Positions 1 to 6,200 of a stretch of 21,224 bases of DNA are shown here, in pieces. The translations under genes were made by a program, and so were the position numbers. Within the stretch, counting starts at the first letter, position 1; the number at the start of each line of letters is the position of its first letter. The stretch comes from Stenotrophomonas sp. UBA7346. Its GTDB lineage: Bacteria; Pseudomonadota; Gammaproteobacteria; Xanthomonadales; Xanthomonadaceae. The stretch covers positions 1 through 21,224 of the forward strand of contig DKPB01000089.1 of the NCBI GenBank assembly GCA_002471015.1. Reading direction: 5' to 3'. The notes beneath the pieces are model-generated. The model had not been told where the DNA came from. It saw nothing but the letters and a program-made list of their open reading frames with translations, and ran no database searches.

Positions 1-37
1 AGGGGTTGGGGAGAGGGGGAGCACCACAGCCCTCAAC
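1..37. other. G-rich intergenic edge downstream of the efflux operon
   Basis: This short stretch lies past the stop of the outer-membrane channel gene and runs off the window. It is a G-rich tract on the plus strand (ggggttggggagaggggg). Its complement loosely resembles the C-rich arm of the repeat at the right end of the window, so it may be the edge of a related dispersed repeat. I see no terminator hairpin in it. Confidence 0.3.
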
Positions 38-1585
38 TCACCCCTGCCCATCAACCACGCGCCGAATCGGCGGTGCCTCTTCCCAGCCCAGCCCCAACGC
101 CTTCTGCAGGGCCACATAGCGCACCAGCAACTGCAGCTGCGCCTGCGCCAAGCTGTCCTCCGCACTGAGCTGTTGCCGCTGCACATCCAGCAGGTCGATC
201 TGCGATGCCGCCCCAGCCTGGCGACGCTGTGTCATCAACGCGGCCGCACGCCCGGCGGAAGCCTGGGCACTGCCTGCTGACTGCAACTGCTCACGGGCCG
301 AACCAAACCGTGCCAGCGCGCTGTTGGCATCCTGCAGCGCAGCCAATACCGTGCCTTCGTAGGCGGCCAGCCGCGCCTCATTGCCGGCGCGGGCCTGGGC
401 GACGCGCGCCTTGTTGACCCCGAAATCGAATACCGACCAGCGCAGGAACGGCATGACGATGCTGGCTGCCGAATCGCTGTTCAGGTCCGACAAGGACGAG
501 GCCCCCATGCCGATCGTGCCCAGCAGGTTCACCTGCGGGAAATACGCCGACAAGGCCTGTCCGATCTGCGCCGAGGACGCCGCCAGCTCGCCCTCGGCCT
601 TGCGGATGTCCGGGCGCCGGCGGATCACCGCCGCCGCGTCATCCACCGGCACCTCCGGTGGTAGCGCAGGCAGGGGGCGGTCCTCGGCCAGCAGCGCATC
701 CAGCGCACCGGGCTCGCGCCCGGTCATCAATGCCAGCTGATCCTTGGCCTCGGTGGCCTGCGCACGCAGGCCCGGCAACTGTGCGTGCTGCTGCTCGTAC
801 TGGGCACGGGCGCGTTCGACATGCAGGTCCGAATCCGCACCGCGCGCACGCCGCTGTCGCGTCAGTTCCAGCGATTCGGCCGCGGCCTGCAGGTTGCGTT
901 CGGCCAGGCGGGTACGTTCGCGCGTGCCGCGGTAGCCCAGGTACACCTGCGCCACTTCGGCCGCCAACTGCACCTTGGCATCCGCCAAGGCGGCGATATC
1001 CGCATCGGCCTTGGCCGCCGCCTCCTGTGCGGCCCGGCGCTTGCGCCCGAACAGGTCCAACTCCCAACTGGCGTCGACACCGACGATGTACATGTCGGTG
1101 TCCAGATCGATGCGCGACATCTCCTCGCGCAACTGCGCAGCTTCCTGCGGGCGTCCGTTGTTCTCGGCCACGCGTGCGGCCCCCTCGCCTATCTGCCGCA
1201 CCTGATCGACCATGGAATCGGGTGGACTGATGGCCGCATAGCCAGCCACCGCGCCGACGCTGGGCAACTGCTCGGCACGGCGCTGGCGCTGCAGCGCGCG
1301 CGAGGCCAGCACCTTGGCCTGCGCCGCGCGCAGGTTGGGACTGTCACGCAGCGCCTGGTCGATCAGTTGGTCCAGCAGCGGGTCATTGAGCGCCCGCCAC
1401 CACTGGCTGGAGGGCGTCGCGGCAACCACCCCGGCATCGGCAGCGCGTACCAGCGCCGGTTGCCCCAGCGCCCCCTTGGCCACCTCGGGGCGCACGTGGT
1501 CCGGCCCCAGCATGCAACCAGCCACGGCCAGCGGCAGCGCCAGGCAGGTGAGGTTTCGCAACAGCAGGAAAGTAGGTTGTCGCAT
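38..1585 (-). CDS. NodT-type outer-membrane efflux lipoprotein (TolC-like channel)
   Basis: 515-residue outer-membrane factor that would complete a tripartite drug efflux pump with the EmrA and EmrB proteins encoded just upstream. The N-terminus is a lipoprotein signal: hydrophobic residues about 5-22, then lipobox V-A-G-C with Cys24 as the lipidated residue, followed by MLGPDHVRPEV, typical of the NodT family. Two long alpha-helical OEP repeats follow, rich in Ala, Gln, Arg and Glu, with the characteristic FPQVNL and W-S-x-F-D-F-G segments before the second hairpin. The start at 1585 is chosen because its ATG overlaps the emrB stop as TGATG, implying translational coupling. The open frame continues upstream inside emrB, but that extension lacks the signal peptide and is not coding. 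The substrate is unknown. The family call is secure. Confidence 0.93.
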   Translation of the reverse strand: MRQPTFLLLRNLTCLALPLAVAGCMLGPDHVRPEVAKGALGQPALVRAADAGVVAATPSSQWWRALNDPLLDQLIDQALRDSPNLRAAQAKVLASRALQRQRRAEQLPSVGAVAGYAAISPPDSMVDQVRQIGEGAARVAENNGRPQEAAQLREEMSRIDLDTDMYIVGVDASWELDLFGRKRRAAQEAAAKADADIAALADAKVQLAAEVAQVYLGYRGTRERTRLAERNLQAAAESLELTRQRRARGADSDLHVERARAQYEQQHAQLPGLRAQATEAKDQLALMTGREPGALDALLAEDRPLPALPPEVPVDDAAAVIRRRPDIRKAEGELAASSAQIGQALSAYFPQVNLLGTIGMGASSLSDLNSDSAASIVMPFLRWSVFDFGVNKARVAQARAGNEARLAAYEGTVLAALQDANSALARFGSAREQLQSAGSAQASAGRAAALMTQRRQAGAASQIDLLDVQRQQLSAEDSLAQAQLQLLVRYVALQKALGLGWEEAPPIRRVVDGQG

Positions 1586-3132
1586 CAGTGCATCGCCAGA
1601 GGTACGCCCTTGGGCAAGGGCTTTAGCAGGAAGACCAGCGGCAGGGTCGCCACCACGATGATGCCGAAAATCCAGAACAGGTCGTTGTAGGCCATCACCA
1701 GCGCCTGCTGCTGCACGATCTGCGCAAGCATCGCCGTGCCCTGCATCGGATCGCCCATCTGCGTACCCAGCGCATGCAGATAGTCCTGCGCCACCGCCGA
1801 ATTGGCGGTAGTGGCGGTACCGATGGCGTCGACATGAAAGCTGACGCGCCGCTCCTGGAAAGTGGAGATGATGGCCAGGCCAATCGAACCACCGAGGTTG
1901 CGTGCGGCATTGAACAGACCCGATGCATCCGACGCCAACTCCTTGGGTACCGAGGTGATCGCTGCCTGGTTCAGTGCCATCATCGCCAACGCAAGACCAC
2001 AGCCCTGCAACAACTGGCCGATGACGAAGTGCATGCCAACGCTGTCGGGGGTGAGCCCCAGATTGACGAAACAGGCCAATGCGAAACACAGCATGCCGGT
2101 GAACACCATCACCCGCACATCGATGGTTTCCAGCATCTTCGGCATGAAGGGCATCAGCAGCACGGTCGGCACACCACCGAGCAGCAGTACGTAGCCGGCC
2201 TGCTCGGTGTTGTAGCCAGCGATCACCGCCAGGAACTGCGGGATCATGTACATCACCCCGAACAGGATCATGCCGACCGCACCAACCATCACGAACACCG
2301 CGCCAAAACTGCGCTGGAAAAGGATCTTCAGGCGTATCACCGGCTCGCTGCTGGTGAACTGCGACAGCGCCAGCAAGGCGAAGCCGGTAACCGATACCAG
2401 GCTGAGGATGAGGATGAACTCCGACTCGAACCAACGCTCGCGCTGGCCGTCCTCCAGCACCACCGTCAACGCCCCCAGCCCGGCGGTCATGCCGACGATG
2501 CCCAGCCAGTCCGCGCGCAGCAGCCCGCCCCAGTTCGATTTTTCATGCGGCAGGCCTAGCACCAGCAAGGCGATCAGGCCGGCGCAGATCGGCACGTTGA
2601 TGAAGAAGGCGTAATGCCAGCTGACGTTCTCGGTCAGCCAGCCACCCAGCAATGGCCCAATGATGGGTCCGAGTATCACCGTCATGCCGAACAATGCCGT
2701 GCCCAACGTCTGCTGCGCCGGAGGCAGGCGGGTGGCAACGATGGTCAGCGCGGTGGGAATGAGCGCGCCGCCGGTGAAGCCCTGGCCAATACGGCCCAGG
2801 ATCATCATGTCCAGGGTGCTGGACAGGCCGCACATCACCGAGAACGCGGTGAACAACGACGCGCAGATCAGCAGGAAGGTGCGCAGCCCCAGGGTGCGCA
2901 CGAACCAGCCGGTCAGCGGAATCATGACGATTTCCGAGACCAGGAACGAGGTCGAGATCCAGGTGCCTTCGGTCCCGCTGGCCCCCACCTCACCCTGGAT
3001 GGTAGGCAGGGCGGCATTGACGATGGAGATGTCCAGCGTCGCCATGAACGAGCCGATGGTGCCCGCCGCCACCGCCAGCCAGGCGCTGGCATCGGCTTTC
3101 TGCGGCACCGCGTTGGCGGCGGTGGTCGCCAT
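1585..3132 (-). CDS. emrB: EmrB/QacA-family MFS drug:proton antiporter (DHA2, 14 TM)
   Basis: 515-residue inner-membrane transporter of the DHA2 family, expected to expel hydrophobic drugs using the proton gradient and to hand them to EmrA and the outer-membrane channel. Family motifs visible are LDISIVNAALPTI in TM1, the motif-B-like LGRIGQGFTGGALIPTA around residues 100-115, and the antiporter motif C version GPIIGPLLGGWL around 155-166. Hydrophobic segments are consistent with 14 TM helices, and the length matches EmrB (about 510 aa). The start ATG overlaps the emrA stop (TGATG), and the stop overlaps the next gene's ATG in the same way. EmrA, EmrB and channel are therefore probably made in coupled fashion. 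Pump class is certain; the actual substrate cannot be read from sequence. Confidence 0.95.
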   Translation of the reverse strand: MATTAANAVPQKADASAWLAVAAGTIGSFMATLDISIVNAALPTIQGEVGASGTEGTWISTSFLVSEIVMIPLTGWFVRTLGLRTFLLICASLFTAFSVMCGLSSTLDMMILGRIGQGFTGGALIPTALTIVATRLPPAQQTLGTALFGMTVILGPIIGPLLGGWLTENVSWHYAFFINVPICAGLIALLVLGLPHEKSNWGGLLRADWLGIVGMTAGLGALTVVLEDGQRERWFESEFILILSLVSVTGFALLALSQFTSSEPVIRLKILFQRSFGAVFVMVGAVGMILFGVMYMIPQFLAVIAGYNTEQAGYVLLLGGVPTVLLMPFMPKMLETIDVRVMVFTGMLCFALACFVNLGLTPDSVGMHFVIGQLLQGCGLALAMMALNQAAITSVPKELASDASGLFNAARNLGGSIGLAIISTFQERRVSFHVDAIGTATTANSAVAQDYLHALGTQMGDPMQGTAMLAQIVQQQALVMAYNDLFWIFGIIVVATLPLVFLLKPLPKGVPLAMH

Positions 3133-4271
3133 CAGCGCTGATCAGCCCCGGGCGCGGCACCGGCGCCATCGCGGGTATCCACACTGACCTCCACCGACAT
3201 GCCCGGCACCAACACCTTGCGCGTATCGGCATCGGCCTCGATGCGGATACGTACCGGCACGCGCTGCACCACCTTGGTGAAGTTGCCGGTGGCGTTCTGC
3301 GGCGGCAACAACGCAAACTGCGAGCCGGTGCCTGGCGAAATGCTCTCCACCGTGCCATGCAGCTTCCTGCCCGGCAAAGCGTCGACCTCGATCTCCGCCG
3401 GCTGCCCGGCACGCATGCGGCCGAGCTGGGTCTCCTTGAAGTTGGCTGCCAGGTACAAGGACTCCACCGGCACCACCGTCATCAGGCGTGTGCCGGCGGC
3501 CACGAACTGGCCCACCTGCACCGTCTTGTTGCCGATGCGGCCGTCGATGCGCGCGGTCAGCTGGGTGTCCTCGAAGGCCACATTGGCCTGGGCCGCGTCC
3601 GCTTGGGCCTGCTTGAGGCCAGCGCGCGCCTGTTCCAACTGCGCCTGCCCGGCCTCCACCTGACTCTGCGCCCCGGCAATCTGCGAACGCGCGGCGTCGT
3701 ACTGCGCCTGCGCGCGTTCCAGATCGTGCTTCACGCTTTCGAAATGCTCATGGGTATCAGCGCCGGACGCGGCAAGCGGCCCGAAACGCGCCACTTCGGC
3801 ACGCGCAAACCGCAGCGTCGCCTCCGCCGATCTGAGCTGGGTGCGAGCCTGCACCAGCTGCGACTGGTTGCCCTGCACGCCAGCGCTAGCCGCGGCGATA
3901 TCCGCTTCGCGCACCGCAATGACCGCCTCGGCCTGATCCAGCGTGGCGCGGTAGGTGCGCGGATCGATCCTGACCAGCGCCTGCCCCGCTTTCACCCACT
4001 GGTTGTCCTGCACCAGCACCTCGGTGACATAACCGTTCACCCGGGGCGCCACCGCCACTGCGTCGGCCTGCAGATAGGCGTTGTTGGTGGACTGCTGGTA
4101 CTTGCCCACGGTGAGGTAATACGCCAGCCACGCCACCAGCGCGACAAGCACCGCCACCCCGATCAGGGTCAGCGTCCAGCGCACTTTGGGGTTCTTCAAT
4201 GGCGAAGGCTTGTCCGGCGCCGGGTCGGCATCGGCGGAGGTAGGACGGGACTGCTGGGGCTGTTCGCTCAT
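3132..4271 (-). CDS. emrA: EmrA-type HlyD-family membrane fusion (periplasmic adaptor) protein
   Basis: 379-residue adaptor linking EmrB to the outer-membrane channel. A short Pro/Ser/Asp-rich cytoplasmic tail (1-30) precedes one TM helix (about 33-54). Next comes the biotinyl/lipoyl half-domain, with the classic stretch ending NAYLQADAVAVAPRVNGYV and then VKAGQALVRIDPRTY. A long Ala/Gln-rich coiled-coil hairpin follows (about 115-220), then the second lipoyl half (TARIDGRIGNKTVQVGQFV) and a beta-barrel ending in VPGMSVEVSVDTRDG. The start MSEQPQ at 4271 is preferred because the upstream in-frame extension to 4424 would cover the promoter and inverted repeats and adds nothing family-like. The RBS is weak. 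It is the first gene of the emrA-emrB-channel operon. Confidence 0.94.
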   Translation of the reverse strand: MSEQPQQSRPTSADADPAPDKPSPLKNPKVRWTLTLIGVAVLVALVAWLAYYLTVGKYQQSTNNAYLQADAVAVAPRVNGYVTEVLVQDNQWVKAGQALVRIDPRTYRATLDQAEAVIAVREADIAAASAGVQGNQSQLVQARTQLRSAEATLRFARAEVARFGPLAASGADTHEHFESVKHDLERAQAQYDAARSQIAGAQSQVEAGQAQLEQARAGLKQAQADAAQANVAFEDTQLTARIDGRIGNKTVQVGQFVAAGTRLMTVVPVESLYLAANFKETQLGRMRAGQPAEIEVDALPGRKLHGTVESISPGTGSQFALLPPQNATGNFTKVVQRVPVRIRIEADADTRKVLVPGMSVEVSVDTRDGAGAAPGADQR

Positions 4272-4301
4272 GGGCTCGTCGCGGCTGTCGTCGGGAGGCC
4301 G

Positions 4302-4320
4302 GATCACCAAAACAGTGATC
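4302..4320. promoter_or_regulatory. Perfect inverted repeat in the emrA leader (possible operator)
   Basis: GATCAC and GTGATC form a perfect 6-bp inverted repeat around a 7-nt A-rich centre (CAAAACA). The right arm extends into the 8-bp palindrome GTGATCAC (4315-4322). It lies about 30 nt upstream of the emrA start and downstream of the predicted transcription start. It could therefore be a repressor roadblock site or a leader hairpin. No cognate regulator gene is in the window. Confidence 0.4.
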
Positions 4321-4321
4321 A

Positions 4322-4337
4322 CGTACCTGACAGTACG
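4322..4337. promoter_or_regulatory. Inverted repeat overlapping the emrA -10 box (likely operator)
   Basis: The 16-bp site CGTACCTGACAGTACG has perfect 5-bp outer arms (CGTAC/GTACG). It contains the predicted -10 hexamer (4330-4335). Short palindromes placed over the promoter are typical of TetR- or MarR-type control of efflux pumps. The specific regulator is not identifiable here. Confidence 0.45.
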
Positions 4338-4357
4338 GGAGCTGGGCGGGAGGTCAA
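4330..4357 (-). promoter_or_regulatory. Predicted sigma70 promoter of the emrA-emrB-channel operon
   Basis: On the minus strand TTGACC (4357-4352) and TACTGT (4335-4330) are separated by 16 nt. This gives a start point near 4323 and a leader of about 50 nt before the emrA ATG. The -10 box is embedded in the inverted repeat at 4322-4337, which supports repression in the absence of inducer. Confidence 0.5.
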
Positions 4358-4422
4358 GTGAACGCGTGCCGGATTTGGCCAAGCGCCGTACCGGAACCGC
4401 CCCCGGCCGCCGGATGGGGGAC

Positions 4423-4449
4423 AAAAAAGAGCCCGCTTGCGCGGGCTCT
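4423..4449 (-). terminator. Rho-independent terminator after tRNA-Cys
   Basis: An 8-bp GC-rich stem (GAGCCCGC / GCGGGCTC, 4429-4448) with a 4-nt loop is flanked by six A on the left and five T on the right, so it can terminate in either direction. It lies 11 nt beyond the 3' end of tRNA-Cys on the minus strand. It ends the tRNA transcript and isolates it from the emrA promoter. Confidence 0.9.
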
Positions 4450-4459
4450 TTTTCAAAGA

Positions 4460-4533
4460 TGGAGGCCTGGGTCGGAATCGAACCGGCGTACGCGGATTTG
4501 CAATCCGCTGCATAACCACTCTGCTACCAGGCC
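4460..4533 (-). tRNA. tRNA-Cys (GCA)
   Basis: 74-nt cloverleaf with the 3' CCA encoded. The acceptor stem pairs GGCCTGG with CCAGGCC, the discriminator base is U as usual for tRNA-Cys, and the T-loop is GGTTCGATTCC. The anticodon loop TTTGCAA gives anticodon GCA. It follows tRNA-Gly in transcription order, as cysT follows glyW in E. coli. The tRNA-Leu (leuZ) that comes next in E. coli is not present here. Confidence 0.97.
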
Positions 4534-4573
4534 ATCAACTTGCAGCGCCGAAGCATTACTTCACCTCGACATG

Positions 4574-4592
4574 AAAAGACCCCGCGATGGGG
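4574..4592 (-). terminator. Possible weak terminator or processing hairpin between tRNA-Gly and tRNA-Cys
   Basis: On the minus strand, CCCC-ATCGC-GGGG followed by TCTTTT lies 15 nt past the 3' end of tRNA-Gly. The stem is only 4 bp, so it may only attenuate or guide processing rather than stop transcription into tRNA-Cys. Confidence 0.35.
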
Positions 4593-4606
4593 GCCCATTC
4601 AACATT

Positions 4607-4682
<76 letters not shown>

Positions 4683-4696
4683 GGGGTGTGCCGCGC

Positions 4697-4725
4697 ATGA
4701 TACAGAGTTCACCCATCCTGCGCCA
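4697..4725 (-). promoter_or_regulatory. Weak candidate promoter for tRNA-Gly copy 1 / tRNA-Cys
   Basis: A -10-like TATCAT (4702-4697, minus strand) sits 14 nt upstream of the tRNA 5' end. This is nearly the same placement as the clear promoter of the other tRNA-Gly cluster. The matching -35 position, TGGCGC at 17-nt spacing, is a poor match, so only the -10 placement supports this call. Confidence 0.3.
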
Positions 4726-4862
4726 GCAGTTTTTAACAACTTCTTTCACATCGTCGCGGGCGCCATCGGCCGGCAGCCGACACACTGCCGGACAAGCGCC
4801 GGGCACGCAGGGGCCGGCGCTGGCGTACCATCTGCCCGCCCGACGCCCCCACTCCCCACCTG

Positions 4863-5996
4863 ATGACCGAACCGCATCGCGTACAAGGCCTCAACAACGA
4901 TGAGGTGGCCGCCGACTGGCCTGCCATCAGCACCGGCGAGCTGGCTTGGCTGAAAGGCCGCTATCTGCAGCTTGGCAGCAGCAACCAGTTGCGCTGGCAC
5001 AGCCCGCGACCATTGTCGGCTGCCGCCATCGCCAGCGGCAGCGACGTGGATGTATTCATCAAGCGCCACCACCACAGCGTACGCAGCGCCGCCTGCCTGC
5101 AGGAAGAACACCGTTTCATGGCACACCTGCGCGCGGGCGGCATTCCCGTCAGCCAGGTACTGCCGGACCGTGACGGCAACACTGCGATCGAACACGGCGA
5201 TTGGACCTATGAACTGCATGCTGTCGGCGAAGGCAGTGACCTGTATCGCGACGCCCCTTCCTGGACATTGCTGACCGACACCTACCAGGCCGCCGAAGCC
5301 GGGCGCATGCTGGCCAGACTGCACCAGGCGGCGGCCAGCTACCACGCACCGCAACGCAGCACCCACCTGCTGGTCGCCCGCGATGATCTGATCCGCAGCG
5401 CCGATCCCATAGCCGCACTGAAGCTGACGCTGCCGCAACGACCAGCGCTGGCCCGCTATCTGGCACGCATTCCATGGGAGGCCGAACTGCAGCGCCACGT
5501 GCTGCCCTGGCACCAGGGACTGGCTCAACGCCTGGCGCAGGAGCCCAGGCTGTGGGCACACAACGACTGGCATGTCTCCAACCTGTTGTGGACCCACGAC
5601 GGCAGTAACCCGCACATCGGCACCGTAATGGACTTTGGCCTGACCTCGCCCACCAGCGCGCTGTTCGATCTGGCCACGGCGATCGAACGCAACGCGGTGG
5701 CCTGGCTGCAGTTGGAACAGGGGGCCCGCGCCGTGCGCACCGATATCGCCTTGGCGCTGCTGCAGGGCTACCGCCAGGTGCTGCCGCTATCGGCCGCGCG
5801 GGTTCACCTGCTGGCCGACCTGCTGCCGATGGTGCATTTCGATTTTGCCCTGTCCGAAGTCGAGTACTTCGAAGGCATTACCGGCTCCACCGCCAACGCC
5901 GACGTGGCCTGGCAACCGTTCATGCTCGGCCACCCCATCTGGTTCAGCAGCCCGCCGGGGCAATCACTGCTGCAGGCCCTGCACGCGGCAGCCTGA
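4863..5996 (+). CDS. APH/choline-kinase-fold phosphotransferase, substrate unknown (possible vitamin kinase)
   Basis: 377-residue cytoplasmic kinase of the aminoglycoside phosphotransferase (protein-kinase-like) superfamily. The N-lobe has the ATP-binding lysine in VFIKRH (Lys67) and a plausible partner Glu in LQEEHRF (81-82). The catalytic loop is HNDWHVSN (233-240) with catalytic Asp235, and the metal-binding Asp is in MDFGL (Asp257). The loop has Asn where most relatives have Gly (HGD). Family members phosphorylate small molecules such as choline, homoserine, thiamine or sugars. True aminoglycoside resistance enzymes are only one branch and are not suggested by this context. It ends about 45 nt before a TPP riboswitch that controls thiamine uptake genes on the same strand, so thiamine or a precursor is an attractive but unproven substrate. 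The ATG at 4863 has no strong RBS, so the start is moderately certain. Confidence 0.85.
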   Translation: MTEPHRVQGLNNDEVAADWPAISTGELAWLKGRYLQLGSSNQLRWHSPRPLSAAAIASGSDVDVFIKRHHHSVRSAACLQEEHRFMAHLRAGGIPVSQVLPDRDGNTAIEHGDWTYELHAVGEGSDLYRDAPSWTLLTDTYQAAEAGRMLARLHQAAASYHAPQRSTHLLVARDDLIRSADPIAALKLTLPQRPALARYLARIPWEAELQRHVLPWHQGLAQRLAQEPRLWAHNDWHVSNLLWTHDGSNPHIGTVMDFGLTSPTSALFDLATAIERNAVAWLQLEQGARAVRTDIALALLQGYRQVLPLSAARVHLLADLLPMVHFDFALSEVEYFEGITGSTANADVAWQPFMLGHPIWFSSPPGQSLLQALHAAA

Positions 5997-6002
5997 GCAG
6001 CG

Positions 6003-6031
6003 GATTCGCAAACCGCCGCCATTTGTAGTGA
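6003..6031 (+). promoter_or_regulatory. Weak candidate promoter of the riboswitch-receptor-pnuT transcript
   Basis: GATTCG (6003-6008) and TAGTGA (6026-6031) are 17 nt apart, which would start RNA near 6037, just before the P1 stem of the aptamer. The hexamers match consensus poorly. Read-through from the kinase gene ending at 5996 is an alternative. Confidence 0.3.
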
Positions 6032-6040
6032 AATGAGCGC

Positions 6041-6120
6041 TGAAGCGGGGGTGCCTGGATCTGCCAGGCTGAGAGAGTCCCTTGGAACCTGATCCGGTTT
6101 GCACCGGCGTAGGGAGCTTT
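6041..6120 (+). ncRNA. TPP riboswitch (THI element)
   Basis: Thiamine pyrophosphate-sensing aptamer in the leader of the TonB receptor gene. All the hallmark blocks are present in order: GGGGTGCC (6048-6055), the hairpin CCTGG/CCAGG, CTGAGA (6069-6074), AACCTGATCCGG (6086-6097) and GGCGTAGGGA (6106-6115). P1 closes as AAGC (6043-6046) with GCTT (6116-6119). No T-run terminator follows. The likely output is translational, through the hairpin at 6169-6196. High TPP would be expected to lower synthesis of the receptor and the coupled transporter. Confidence 0.96.
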
Positions 6121-6168
6121 GAGCAGCAACCACCCCGCCCGCCGGCGGTTGTGCGCGCGCGCCGTCGC

Positions 6169-6196
6169 TTCGTCTCCCCTGTTGTCCGAAGACGAA
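6169..6196 (+). promoter_or_regulatory. Putative RBS-sequestering hairpin (riboswitch expression platform)
   Basis: TTCGTCT (6169-6175) and AGACGAA (6190-6196) form a perfect 7-bp stem with a 14-nt loop. The right arm holds the only purine-rich Shine-Dalgarno candidate (GAAGACGA) and ends 4 nt before the receptor ATG at 6201. This is the expected architecture for a translation-controlling TPP riboswitch in proteobacteria. An upstream imperfect stem (6127-6134 with 6144-6151) may take part in switching. Confidence 0.5.
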
Positions 6197-6200
6197 TCGA

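Noticed and set aside
1586..2434. Open frame extending the outer-membrane channel gene upstream, giving a 798-residue protein
   Set aside because: It overlaps emrB in another frame on the same strand; emrB has full family motifs there. The channel's signal peptide and lipobox start at 1585.
4272..4424. Longer emrA start adding 51 residues
   Set aside because: It begins at a non-ATG codon at the tRNA terminator and covers the predicted promoter and operators; MSEQPQ at 4271 gives a normal family N-terminus.
4863..5996. Aminoglycoside resistance gene
   Set aside because: Only the superfamily fold and catalytic loop are shared; length, loop variant and thiamine-gene context do not support an antibiotic substrate.
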